IMG/VR virus record: IMGVR_UViG_3300007609_000003
Location: 1-64,000 of that record
DNA length: 64,000 bases
Direction: 5' to 3' (one strand)
Source: a virus
Shown here: positions 40,732 to 48,272 of the stretch, piece by piece
How positions within the stretch are numbered: position 1 is the first letter of the stretch
How the letters are laid out: each line of letters starts with the position of its first letter
The notes under the pieces: model-generated
The model's input: the letters and a program-made list of their open reading frames with translations, nothing else
Database searches by the model: none
What the model was told of the DNA's origin: nothing
Position numbers and translations under genes: made by a program

Positions 40732-40919
40732 TAAGATGGTATGACTACGTAGCCGCAATCATAATGGCCGATATTATGTTTGTCACGTTTATCGTATTCG
40801 TTACTGCACCAAATATGTTCATTGCGTTCTTCTCATCGTTTTCTTTGTTTTTCTTGTTTGAACTCTGGGATAAATATTACTGTCACTTTAGGTTAAAGTT
40901 GGAAGAAGACAAAAAATAG
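40728..40919 (+). CDS. Small two-span membrane protein
   Basis: 63 residues, two hydrophobic segments rich in Phe and Ile, charged C-terminus (KLEEDKK). ATGA overlap with the SleB gene, so the pair is translated together. Function unknown. Confidence 0.62.
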   Translation: MIRWYDYVAAIIMADIMFVTFIVFVTAPNMFIAFFSSFSLFFLFELWDKYYCHFRLKLEEDKK

Positions 40920-40928
40920 ACTTATTCA

Positions 40929-41222
40929 ATGAAGGTTTGTGTTAACGATAGAGTATATGAAACGAAATACTTTCCGTTTTTCCTTAAAGAAAAACGAGGA
41001 GGTATATCGATATATACTCTAAGATATCCTTCAGGTTTTGTTGAAAAGGTCATAGTCGTTAATGAAGACGATTACATTTCTGAGCTACAGGAATACTTAA
41101 AGTTTCTAATAAAGGAATATCTGCTTGAAGATGATATTATGTTAACTCCACGAGCCTTGCGGTTAAAGCAAGATGTATCAGATTTATTTTATGAAAGTGA
41201 GGTAAGTAATGGCTATGAATGA
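40929..41222 (+). CDS. Hypothetical protein
   Basis: 97 residues, beta strands then a helix by composition. No motif and only a weak ribosome site. Overlaps the next gene. Confidence 0.52.
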   Translation: MKVCVNDRVYETKYFPFFLKEKRGGISIYTLRYPSGFVEKVIVVNEDDYISELQEYLKFLIKEYLLEDDIMLTPRALRLKQDVSDLFYESEVSNGYE

Positions 41223-41391
41223 TTCGACTGAAGCTGAGATGTATCGGAAAATGTTTTTGCAACAGTCCGAAGAAAATAGAATTCTAAAATTAAATATTGC
41301 TCATGAGATTTCTGAAAAGTATGCAGCTTATAAGAGAATTGCTGAACTTATCGGATCCACTCCTGAAAACGTGAAAGAAGAAATGGAATGA
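41209..41391 (+). CDS. Small coiled-coil protein
   Basis: 60 residues, charged helix (EENRILKLNIAHEISEKY). A GAGGTAAG site lies before ATG 41209; ATG 41215 is an alternative. Overlaps both neighbours. Confidence 0.55.
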   Translation: MAMNDSTEAEMYRKMFLQQSEENRILKLNIAHEISEKYAAYKRIAELIGSTPENVKEEME

Positions 41392-41810
41392 CAAAAAACA
41401 TAAAGAAATCTCTTTGGTTTGTTCTTGGTATGATACTTGTAGGAGTGGCGTATCTCGGAGTATTTCTTCCAGGTCTACCTTGGAGTACTCCTATCCTCGG
41501 TGCAACGTTCTGCTTCGCAAAGTCAAGCGATAAGTTCCACAATTGGATTATGAACCACCCTCGGTTCGGTCCCTTCGTAAAGAGTTGGTCCAAGTATCGA
41601 GTATATCCAACGAAGGCAAAATGGCTCATGGTAGCCGTCATGTCAACCTCGCTCGCGTTTATGTACTTTGGAACAGGCAATCCAATGGCAACGCTATACC
41701 TTGCGATTACCTTTGCCTTTATCGTAACTTGGGCATGGCGTTACCCTGGTTCTCAGGCAGAAGCCGAGCGAAGAATTGAGACAGGTGAAAAAATTGGTTG
41801 GTTGAAGTAA
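41388..41810 (+). CDS. DUF454/YbaN-like inner-membrane protein
   Basis: 140 residues. GVFLPGLPWSTPILGATFCFAKSS (split: GVFLPGLPWSTP, ATFCFAKSS) and NHPRFGPFVKSW are the conserved blocks of the bacterial YbaN (DUF454) family, followed by two membrane segments. A host-type membrane protein in a phage; cellular role not established. Confidence 0.82.
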   Translation: MTKNIKKSLWFVLGMILVGVAYLGVFLPGLPWSTPILGATFCFAKSSDKFHNWIMNHPRFGPFVKSWSKYRVYPTKAKWLMVAVMSTSLAFMYFGTGNPMATLYLAITFAFIVTWAWRYPGSQAEAERRIETGEKIGWLK

Positions 41811-41827
41811 TTTGAGTTCATTTTTAG

Positions 41828-41856
41828 TTGACATTGCCTTTAGAATCAGTTATATT
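41828..41856 (+). promoter_or_regulatory. Early promoter with TTTAGAATCAG spacer
   Basis: TTGACA (41828-41833), 17-base spacer ending TTTAGAATCAGT, TATATT (41851-41856). Confidence 0.82.
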
Positions 41857-41888
41857 GTTTATATAAGGTAAAACAAAGGAACCTGAAA

Positions 41889-42260
41889 ATGACAAAGTTT
41901 GCAATCTACCAGATCCAGTTTACAGAAGCTCAATACGCAGCAATCAACGCTGGTGAGATGATCCCAGCTTTTGAAGCTAAGAACAAAATGAACATGGATT
42001 TCTCAGGCGACAAAATTGGTGGTCTGGCGGATGAAGCGATGGCTAAAGGGCACTACACACACGTCGCAAACATTGAAGCTAAAGACTTCAACGAAGTGTT
42101 TGAGATCGGCAACATTGGCCCAGAGCAAAACATCGAGCGCCTGACTCGTATGTCTTCCATTTCTGTAGGAGATGTGATCGTCGATGAAGAAGGAAACACT
42201 GTCGTAGTAGCACCATATGGTTTCACGTTGTTTGGTTTTCGCCCAGCACTCGCAGCGTAA
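41889..42260 (+). CDS. Early protein of unknown function
   Basis: 123 residues, acidic, with YQIQFTEAQYAAINAGE at the start and a C-terminal GDVIVDEEGNTVVVAPYGF strand region. AAAGGAACC site. Single-gene unit between an early promoter and a terminator, suggesting a strongly expressed takeover protein. Confidence 0.68.
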   Translation: MTKFAIYQIQFTEAQYAAINAGEMIPAFEAKNKMNMDFSGDKIGGLADEAMAKGHYTHVANIEAKDFNEVFEIGNIGPEQNIERLTRMSSISVGDVIVDEEGNTVVVAPYGFTLFGFRPALAA

Positions 42261-42269
42261 TCCTCAGGA

Positions 42270-42779
42270 TTAATCTTCGTTTAATCCCGGCCATCTTCGA
42301 ATTGAGATGGCCGCTTTTGCATTAAACTTAGCGTAACTTACTTCATCATCTTGATTTCCACCTAGGATAATGTAATATTCAATTCCTTCGTCAAAGTAAG
42401 AGGTAACATAGAAACCTACGTGTCCTTGCCAACCTTGGTTTCCTCGAGGGAATACTACGATATCTCCTCTTCTTGGATCTTCAACCTTTTCACCCCAACT
42501 TAAAAAGCTGCGTGCTAGCAACGGGTTATCGTGAAATATATTTGAACCAGGTATGTTTCTTGACTCTAGAACCGCATTTACAAACGCGGCGCACCATTCG
42601 TAATTTACTGGATCTAGATCTATAAAGGACCTGAGCTCGGATCTATTTTCTCTTTCATTCATGCCAACATACGCGTCTGCGCTGTTCATTAAGGAGTCGA
42701 TCTTGTTCGGTTCACTAAGCCTTTCATATTGGACACATCCTGCCATGAAAGTTAAAATAAATAAAAATACTATTCTCAT
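42270..42779 (-). CDS. Lipoprotein amidase-like protein (CHAP/TIGR02594-like)
   Basis: The only minus-strand gene. 169 residues: lipobox LTFMAGC (Cys about 15), then a domain with EWCAAFVNAVL (catalytic Cys), GDIVVFPRG, GHVGFYV (catalytic His) and ILGGNQDDEV, the layout of Cys/His peptidoglycan amidases of the TIGR02594 type. Lipidation would anchor it in the outer or inner membrane facing the wall. It faces the upstream + gene, and the two stops lie in a palindrome TAATCCT-C-AGGATTA (42258-42272). Its promoter on the minus strand was not found. A surface enzyme made outside the main programme, such as for exclusion, is possible. Confidence 0.8.
   Translation of the reverse strand: MRIVFLFILTFMAGCVQYERLSEPNKIDSLMNSADAYVGMNERENRSELRSFIDLDPVNYEWCAAFVNAVLESRNIPGSNIFHDNPLLARSFLSWGEKVEDPRRGDIVVFPRGNQGWQGHVGFYVTSYFDEGIEYYIILGGNQDDEVSYAKFNAKAAISIRRWPGLNED
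42289..42318 (+). terminator. Terminator inside the 3' end of the minus-strand gene
   Basis: Perfect 8-bp stem GGCCATCT/AGATGGCC with an 8-base loop, then GCTTTT. It ends the transcript of the 41889 gene while encoding part of the convergent gene. Confidence 0.75.
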
Positions 42780-42797
42780 GTGTTAGGAGTATCCCTT

Positions 42798-43019
42798 ATG
42801 TATAGTGCCATGATTCTTTTGTGTTTAAACAATCAACCGATAGACATAGATAGCTGTATGATAATGCAAAGCAATATTATATATGAAAGTGAGAGTGATT
42901 GCACTGAAGCAATCGTAGAACTGTTAAACTATGAAATGTTTAATTATTCGTATCCTGATTATAAGTTAAAAGATCTCGTATGTTATGAATGGTTAAATCC
43001 ATCTGAGAGTAAAATATAA
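42798..43019 (+). CDS. Hypothetical Cys-containing protein
   Basis: 73 residues from ATG 42798, with AGGAG at the right distance; the frame opens earlier at GTG 42780. The hydrophobic start (MYSAMILLCL) and spaced Cys suggest a small exported protein. Divergent from the lipoprotein gene. Confidence 0.52.
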   Translation: MYSAMILLCLNNQPIDIDSCMIMQSNIIYESESDCTEAIVELLNYEMFNYSYPDYKLKDLVCYEWLNPSESKI

Positions 43020-43043
43020 TTACCCAATACCTATATTTATATG

Positions 43044-43072
43044 TTTACAAATCCAGACGCTTGTGATATAAT
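43044..43072 (+). promoter_or_regulatory. Promoter for a leaderless transcript
   Basis: TTTACA (43044-43049), 17-base spacer, TATAAT (43067-43072). The -10 box ends only 6 bases before ATG 43079. Confidence 0.7.
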
Positions 43073-43078
43073 ATACTT

Positions 43079-43390
43079 ATGTTAGAAAATTTTATAAAAG
43101 ATGATTCCGAGGAACCTGTAGTATGGGGCTCCAAAGTTGAGGTTGAGATCCGCCGTAGAATTAGACTTGCAGTCGCGGCCTACGCATACGAGTATGAAAA
43201 TGAGTCGATTATATCTGACGCTGAGTATGACAAGGAGTCTTTACTTGTAAACCCAAAACGAAACACTGGAAACTCGAGGCTGGATCGTTTCTTTCGTAAT
43301 AATTTTAATCCAGACACTGGGCAATGGATCCGAAAACATCCGGACCTTCCTCGAATAAAAAAGATATATAATGACTATTACAAGAGGTGA
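43079..43390 (+). CDS. Small protein resembling the NAD-ligase N-terminal helix pair
   Basis: 103 residues. RIRLAVAAYAYEYENESIISDAEYD recalls the YY...ISDAEYD pattern of the NAD-dependent ligase Ia domain (split: AYAYEYENES, IISDAEYD), but the adenylation domain is absent. No ribosome site precedes ATG 43079, and the promoter position implies a leaderless mRNA. Overlaps the Dda gene's upstream region. Function unknown. Confidence 0.6.
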   Translation: MLENFIKDDSEEPVVWGSKVEVEIRRRIRLAVAAYAYEYENESIISDAEYDKESLLVNPKRNTGNSRLDRFFRNNFNPDTGQWIRKHPDLPRIKKIYNDYYKR

Positions 43391-43392
43391 AT

Positions 43393-44490
43393 ATGTGGTC
43401 ATCACAGCAAGAACAGGCTCTTAAGGCTGTAGACAAGTGGTTCTATACGGAATCAAAAAAGAAACAAGTATTTCGTATCTTCGGATATGCTGGTACTGGT
43501 AAGACTACTCTCGCCACTCACTTTGCCCAAAACATCGATGGATTGGTTCTCTTTGCCGCGTTTACTGGTAAGGCTGCGCTCGTAATGAAAAAGCGTGGTT
43601 GTGTTGGTGCAAGAACAATCCACAGTTTAATCTATATCGCGGCGCAGAATAAAAATACCGGTGAAGTTACTTGGCGTTTAAATAAAGAGAGTGCTCTTCG
43701 AGACGCGTCCCTTCTTATTATCGATGAATGCTCGATGGTTGACGAAGAATTGGCTACAGATCTTTTATCTTTTGGGATTCCAATTCTAGTCCTTGGTGAT
43801 CCTGCTCAGCTACCACCGGTTTCAGGCGCAGGTTACTTTACAGAAGCAAAACCGGATATTATGCTGACTGAAATCCACCGGCAAGCAAAAGATAACCCAA
43901 TTGTGTATTTAGCGTCAGAAATTCGAGAAGGACGATACCCAAATCACGGATCTTACGGTGAGTCTAGAATCGTTTCTAAGATCGCTTCGACAGACGCGCT
44001 TGACGCGAATCAGATCCTAGTTGGAAGAAACGCAACGCGTGACAGCATGAATGGCAAGATGCGAAAGCTACTTAAAATGAATGGCGACTATCCAATACAG
44101 AACGAGAAGCTAATATGTTTAAAGAACGATAAGGATCTCGGCATCTTTAACGGCGGCATCTTTACAGTTGATCGTGTTATCGATACAAATCGCAAGAGTA
44201 ACTTTTTGCATATGAGCCTATACCCAGAAGAAGATGAAGAATTGCCGATGCTAGTTAAGGTTCACAAGAGCCAGTTTAGTGCAGAAATCCCGGTACCAAA
44301 TTGGAAACTTTTAAAAGGCAGCCAGGAATTTGACTTTGGTTATGCTATTACGTGTCATAAATCTCAGGGTTCACAATGGAATAGCGTATTAATATACGAC
44401 GAGTCATGGTGTTTCCGTGACGACTGGCAACGTTGGTTGTATACCGCAATTACACGCGCGTCTGAAAAAATTACACTCGTAAAGAACTAA
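43393..44490 (+). CDS. dda: Dda-like DNA helicase (SF1B)
   Basis: 365 residues from ATG 43393 (AGAGG site; an in-frame GTG lies at 43387). T4 Dda is 439, so this is a compact version. Walker A GYAGTGKTTL, IIDECSMV (motif II), GDPAQLPPV (motif III) and AITCHKSQGSQW (motif V) with YTAITRAS (motif VI) are complete. Early-phase helicase in replication and recombination. Confidence 0.92.
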   Translation: MWSSQQEQALKAVDKWFYTESKKKQVFRIFGYAGTGKTTLATHFAQNIDGLVLFAAFTGKAALVMKKRGCVGARTIHSLIYIAAQNKNTGEVTWRLNKESALRDASLLIIDECSMVDEELATDLLSFGIPILVLGDPAQLPPVSGAGYFTEAKPDIMLTEIHRQAKDNPIVYLASEIREGRYPNHGSYGESRIVSKIASTDALDANQILVGRNATRDSMNGKMRKLLKMNGDYPIQNEKLICLKNDKDLGIFNGGIFTVDRVIDTNRKSNFLHMSLYPEEDEELPMLVKVHKSQFSAEIPVPNWKLLKGSQEFDFGYAITCHKSQGSQWNSVLIYDESWCFRDDWQRWLYTAITRASEKITLVKN

Positions 44491-44493
44491 CTA

Positions 44494-44522
44494 TTGACAT
44501 TTCGTTTAGAATCAGTTATATT
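44494..44522 (+). promoter_or_regulatory. Early promoter with TTTAGAATCAG spacer
   Basis: TTGACA (44494-44499), 17-base spacer, TATATT (44517-44522); starts the long early gene block. Leader contains the AAATGAAAAGG sequence seen at two other early genes. Confidence 0.82.
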
Positions 44523-44551
44523 GTATATATTAAATGAAAAGGCAATAGACT

Positions 44552-44752
44552 ATGACAAACGTTACTCACACACTTTATCATCCTCGCAAACCAAAAGGCG
44601 CAACTGGAAGCGCCTTTGCCATTCATTTCACTCCTAAAGGTGATAAGGTAGAAATCGTTAATTATGTCAAAGGTGGTATGGGAGCAAATTTTCCAATCAA
44701 AGCTGCTCGTATTTATTATAAAGAAAAACTCAAAGAAGGGTATACGTCATGA
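44552..44752 (+). CDS. Early hypothetical protein
   Basis: 66 residues, basic, no motif. AAAAGG site. ATGA overlap with the next gene. Confidence 0.6.
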   Translation: MTNVTHTLYHPRKPKGATGSAFAIHFTPKGDKVEIVNYVKGGMGANFPIKAARIYYKEKLKEGYTS

Positions 44753-45186
44753 TGAACATCAATCATACACCAATTCTTGATACAAAACGAGTATGTGAAC
44801 TTTATTCTAAAAAGGACGGAGTTCCTGTGACATACGTTTGCACTTCAGCTATTGGTGATGAAGCTCAAGCAATGGATATTTTTTATCGTGAGACTCCTCA
44901 TCCTGATTTTGGCAATCGTTACTTTGGTCTGTATCGTAATCAACACTTTGCTGCGGATGGAATGGTTATGATCACTAACGCAGACAAGATTGAAGATGTT
45001 GAATTTGGTATGCTTGAAGGTCCTAATGGCTGGGAATACAGTCAACATCGTCATGACTATCGTATGGTAGGCGAATGCGCTATTGATGGTGGTCGTGCTT
45101 ATATTCGCCGCGCTGGTGACTTGAGTGTGCCAGTAAAAGTAATGGCTATCGTTGATGGCAAATTCGTGGAGAAAGAAAATGCATAA
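44749..45186 (+). CDS. Early hypothetical protein
   Basis: 145 residues, beta-rich and acidic; HPDFGNRYFGLYR and HRHDYRMVGE are the most distinctive segments. ATG 44749 or 44752. No family recognised. Confidence 0.62.
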   Translation: MMNINHTPILDTKRVCELYSKKDGVPVTYVCTSAIGDEAQAMDIFYRETPHPDFGNRYFGLYRNQHFAADGMVMITNADKIEDVEFGMLEGPNGWEYSQHRHDYRMVGECAIDGGRAYIRRAGDLSVPVKVMAIVDGKFVEKENA

Positions 45187-45346
45187 ATCTGATGTACCAA
45201 CAATGGGCTTTCTTGCCCTTTGCGCCTTTTGTGTGTGGGGTATTGGTTATTTGATTATGATTGATATGGAATACAGCTCACGACTGAAAGAACAGTGTAT
45301 TGCTGCTGGTAAACAAATAGTTGAGGGAAACTGTATCAGTGAGTGA
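45179..45346 (+). CDS. Single-span membrane protein
   Basis: 55 residues from ATG 45179 (GGAGAAAG site). One membrane segment (LALCAFCVWGIGYLIMI) and a short periplasmic tail with two Cys. Overlaps both neighbours. Confidence 0.6.
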   Translation: MHKSDVPTMGFLALCAFCVWGIGYLIMIDMEYSSRLKEQCIAAGKQIVEGNCISE

Positions 45347-45539
45347 TGGTATGAACAGTAAGGTGAAATACAAGCCAGGCATGGTATTGACCTCGAAGAC
45401 TTCTACCGTTACGATAGAGCTAATCAATCGCAAGAGTGGTAATCGCCACTGGAATACACGTAAAGTTGGTTCGAAGAAGTCGCACATGGTTCACGAAGGA
45501 ACCTTAGACAAATATTACGAACCATTGGAAAACAAATGA
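45339..45539 (+). CDS. Small basic protein, SH3-like
   Basis: 66 residues from GTG 45339 (ATG 45351 is the alternative). KPGMVLTSKTSTVTIELINR and HMVHEGTLDKYYEPL suggest a small beta-barrel as seen in other phage early proteins. Start uncertain. Confidence 0.52.
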   Translation: MSDGMNSKVKYKPGMVLTSKTSTVTIELINRKSGNRHWNTRKVGSKKSHMVHEGTLDKYYEPLENK

Positions 45540-45557
45540 TTGGATATGGAGTAAAAG

Positions 45558-45791
45558 ATGAGTGACGAAATGGATATATCAAAATACGCCTACACGTTTG
45601 AGCCAATGTTCACTTTGGAACCAGATGTAATAGACGAAGTAACTTGTCACTTTATGGACAAAAACTACACACTGCCCGCTGTGGAGCATAAGCAATATGA
45701 CGCCATGTCGTCACTTTTTGCGGTCGTCATTGAGCTTCACAATCGGGTTCAGGCACTTGAGGCAGAACTGAAAGGACAAGACGATGAGTGA
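45558..45791 (+). CDS. Early hypothetical protein
   Basis: 77 residues, acidic with a C-terminal helix (ELHNRVQALEAELKGQ). Overlaps the next start. Confidence 0.58.
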   Translation: MSDEMDISKYAYTFEPMFTLEPDVIDEVTCHFMDKNYTLPAVEHKQYDAMSSLFAVVIELHNRVQALEAELKGQDDE

Positions 45792-46080
45792 TAAATCTCC
45801 AGTAGAAGAAATCAAAGAACTTGCCCCTCAAGCTCGTATCGAGATGCTTGAGAATGAAGTGAAAAATCTGCGCAAAGCTCTTGAAATCTATGAACGTGAA
45901 CGTAATCGTTTTAAACACGCAACACCAGAAATGAGTGGTGCATATTTCTTGACCGGTGGTCATGGGCCTAAAGATGATAATCAGATGCCACAATTCGTAG
46001 AGGTAGTCCCTGCATATGGATGCGGTTGGTCAATGATTTATGAAGATACTGGTCGCACTATTAGCTATGAGGGATCGTGA
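45784..46080 (+). CDS. Coiled-coil early protein
   Basis: 98 residues: a coiled coil at about 17-43, then a Gly-rich small beta segment. Ends in TATGAGGGATCGT, a 13-base junction repeated at the end of the next gene and holding the GAGGG ribosome site. Confidence 0.6.
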   Translation: MSDKSPVEEIKELAPQARIEMLENEVKNLRKALEIYERERNRFKHATPEMSGAYFLTGGHGPKDDNQMPQFVEVVPAYGCGWSMIYEDTGRTISYEGS

Positions 46081-46268
46081 TGAGTGATGATCTATTATGC
46101 AAAGGTTGTGACACACCTCTATCTGACTGTGGCCCAGTTGGGTTTGCCTGTCTGAACAAGTCTTGTAGTTATGAATTGGATCGGGCTATTGCATGGTTAA
46201 AGGAAGATAGAGAACGTGAAGAAAGAGCCGAACTAGCTAGGCTTAAAGCAAAATATGAGGGATCGTAG
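46080..46268 (+). CDS. Small zinc-ribbon protein
   Basis: 62 residues from ATG 46080. CKGCDTPLSDC and CLNKSC give a four-Cys or five-Cys knuckle, followed by a charged helix (EDREREERAELARLKAKY). May bind nucleic acid or protein. TAG/GTG overlap with the next gene. Confidence 0.62.
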   Translation: MSDDLLCKGCDTPLSDCGPVGFACLNKSCSYELDRAIAWLKEDREREERAELARLKAKYEGS

Positions 46269-46618
46269 TGGATAACTATACACTATTTTTAGATGACATC
46301 CGCTTTCCGGCGGATGTGCGCTATGACTATGGACCATACCGCAATGTTGTGATCTGTCGCAGTTATCATGATGCAGTGTGGGCTGTAGAGCAATATGGAT
46401 TGCCAAAATTTATTGCATTTGACCACGACCTTGGAGAGATCCCAGGTAGCAATCATCACGGCTATGGATTCGCTAAATGGTTTTGTAATTATATCATGGA
46501 CAATGATCTTGACATTCCCGAAGACTTCGGTTATAATGTGCATAGTGCAAATCCAGTAGGAGCAGAAAATATTCGTGCTTATATGGAAAACTTTTTGAAG
46601 GCTTACAACAATGAGTAA
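46268..46618 (+). CDS. Receiver-like domain of the cyclic-phosphate-processing (cREC) type
   Basis: 116 residues from GTG 46268. LFLDDIRFP, KFIAFDHDLGE and VHSANPVGAENIRAYM match the small receiver-like domain that has been linked by comparative genomics to processing of RNA 2',3'-cyclic phosphates in RNA-repair systems. The acidic pair DD and the FDHDLG loop resemble the phospho-acceptor pocket of response regulators. Its place about 4-7 kb before a 3'-phosphatase, a kinase and an Rnl1 ligase supports an RNA-repair role. Family call moderate; activity inferred. Confidence 0.7.
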   Translation: MDNYTLFLDDIRFPADVRYDYGPYRNVVICRSYHDAVWAVEQYGLPKFIAFDHDLGEIPGSNHHGYGFAKWFCNYIMDNDLDIPEDFGYNVHSANPVGAENIRAYMENFLKAYNNE

Positions 46619-46937
46619 CTATCATCCTGACAATTGGGTCATTATTAAATTCAAAGGTGATGATCCGCATTACCGTGTACTGGCTGGTTGGTCAGGCGGA
46701 TACACAACTGGCAACTCTTGGAGAATGAATAGTGGTATTACTTCTTTCTTTGAAGGCGATGAGCACTATCTGTTTTATGGATCAACTGGCTCTTGCTATA
46801 GTTGTGGTAAAGAATCTTACATGCTGAGAATGAATAATGCTGGTATATGGGATCAACTACAAAAGCTACATGGTGATAAAGTTGAAATGATGCCAGAAGA
46901 CACTGACTGGGCAAAAATGGATTGGATTATAAAATGA
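46611..46937 (+). CDS. Early hypothetical protein
   Basis: 108 residues, aromatic-rich (HPDNWVIIKFKGDD, RVLAGWSGGY), with a CYSCGK pair. Looks like a small beta-sheet domain found in other phages, but no name can be given. Confidence 0.6.
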   Translation: MSNYHPDNWVIIKFKGDDPHYRVLAGWSGGYTTGNSWRMNSGITSFFEGDEHYLFYGSTGSCYSCGKESYMLRMNNAGIWDQLQKLHGDKVEMMPEDTDWAKMDWIIK

Positions 46938-47095
46938 AGTTTACACACCAACACAGTCATGGTACAAAGATTGAAATAGAAATGTCAGATCATGCGTCAA
47001 TGGATGCTGTTCTTGAAGAGTTTCAAAACTTCCTTCGTGCTTGTGGATACGTGATTGAATACAATCAATGTTTAGTTTTGGAGAATATGGAATGA
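46934..47095 (+). CDS. 53-residue early protein
   Basis: ATG 46934 overlaps the upstream stop. MSDHASMDAVLEEFQNFLRACGY reads as a short helix-rich segment (split: MSDHASMDAVLEEF, QNFLRACGY). Too short for the standard ORF cut-off but tightly packed between genes. Confidence 0.55.
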   Translation: MKFTHQHSHGTKIEIEMSDHASMDAVLEEFQNFLRACGYVIEYNQCLVLENME

Positions 47096-47098
47096 GTA

Positions 47099-47290
47099 AT
47101 GTTGAGCGGTGATCCCTGGGGTGCTCTTACTGGTTTGTTCTGGGCTTTTGTTATTGCAGTAGGGTCAGCAACACTACTTGCAATTTATGTTGTCTGGAGT
47201 ATATTTTTTGGGTTGACAGACTGGGAAGTTTGTAATAGAATGGAATCAGATAAAGCAAAGATTAAATGCATGGAGATTATGAATGAGTAA
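47099..47290 (+). CDS. Small membrane protein
   Basis: 63 residues, one long hydrophobic segment (about 10-36), then DWEVCNRMESDKAKIKC. Overlaps the phosphoesterase gene by 8 bases. Confidence 0.55.
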   Translation: MLSGDPWGALTGLFWAFVIAVGSATLLAIYVVWSIFFGLTDWEVCNRMESDKAKIKCMEIMNE

Positions 47291-47834
47291 AAACATATGG
47301 GTAATCAGTGATACTCACTTCAGCCATAGTAATATACTCAACTTTCTAGATAGTAAAACAGGCAAACCTGTCCGCCCAGAATTTAGTGACTCTCAAGAGA
47401 TGGATGAAACTATGATCCAAAGATGGAACGAAGTTGTTCGGCCTGGTGATAAGGTCTATCACTTAGGAGATGTATTCTTTGGTGATAAAGAAAAGTTTAA
47501 GAGTTTATGGCCGCGATTAATGGGCAGCAAACGTTTAATTGTTGGTAACCACGATGATATTAAATTTCTATCGTCAGGTGGCTTTTTTCAAAAAGTACAA
47601 ATGTGGAGGATCTTTTCTGAGCTTGGTATTATTATGAGTCATGTTCCTCTACATGAAAGTTCGTTAATGCGTGGTGCAAAAGGTGATAAGAAAATGCTAA
47701 ACGTGCATGGTCATATTCACCAAAATAAGTCACCAAAAGGACCATACCACTGTGTATGTGTAGAACAAACTAATTACCGTCCAGTTCATATTGAAGAGCT
47801 GGCCAAGATTGCAAAGGATATTATTAATGATTAA
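47283..47834 (+). CDS. Calcineurin-like metallophosphoesterase
   Basis: 183 residues with all metal motifs: SDTHFSH, HLGDVFFGD, GNHDD, MSHVP and HGHIH. Small phage-type phosphoesterase; substrates in this family include cyclic nucleotides, 2',3'-cyclic phosphates and phosphoesters. In the RNA-repair neighbourhood a cyclic phosphodiesterase role is attractive but not shown. Confidence 0.88.
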   Translation: MSKNIWVISDTHFSHSNILNFLDSKTGKPVRPEFSDSQEMDETMIQRWNEVVRPGDKVYHLGDVFFGDKEKFKSLWPRLMGSKRLIVGNHDDIKFLSSGGFFQKVQMWRIFSELGIIMSHVPLHESSLMRGAKGDKKMLNVHGHIHQNKSPKGPYHCVCVEQTNYRPVHIEELAKIAKDIIND

Positions 47835-48108
47835 GAAACTAACAATGGCCACTCTAGCACTCGCACTTATAACAACCACAGCATCAGCTGGTTTGTTCGA
47901 TATGGTGGCAACATCTGATTGGCCAGTGAAAGAAAGTAATGCTTTTAAAGTAGAAGCATATGGTTATGACTTCCGTGTATACGAATGGGTATCAGAGACA
48001 AATCCAAATGTTGTATGCTCAGTAGCTATCGGTAGCAGCACATCAGCACCTTATATGGGTATGCAGTGCTTTGAAAAAGGCGAAAAGACAGAAAGCAAAA
48101 TGAAATGA
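47827..48108 (+). CDS. Secreted small protein
   Basis: 93 residues from ATG 47827 with a signal peptide ending TTASA. The mature domain holds two Cys (NVVCSVA and MQCFEK) likely to form a periplasmic disulfide. Function unknown. Confidence 0.62.
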   Translation: MIKKLTMATLALALITTTASAGLFDMVATSDWPVKESNAFKVEAYGYDFRVYEWVSETNPNVVCSVAIGSSTSAPYMGMQCFEKGEKTESKMK

Positions 48109-48272
48109 TGGGACTAGCACTAATTGGCCTTCTTGTAATGGGAAGCATTCTTGGCTTTGGTATCTATTGGCTATTGACCAATATTACATTTAAACAACAG
48201 CAAGAAAAATACACCTATAAAGGTGACAAAGTAAACAACAACACAACTGAAAATGAAAAGGAAATTAAATAA
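48108..48272 (+). CDS. 54-residue membrane protein
   Basis: ATG 48108 overlaps the upstream TGA; TAATG overlap with the SPFH gene. N-terminal membrane span (LALIGLLVMGSILGFGIYWLL) split as LALIGLLVMG, SILGFGIYWLL, then an Asn/Lys/Glu tail. Probably a partner of the SPFH protein. Confidence 0.6.
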   Translation: MGLALIGLLVMGSILGFGIYWLLTNITFKQQQEKYTYKGDKVNNNTTENEKEIK

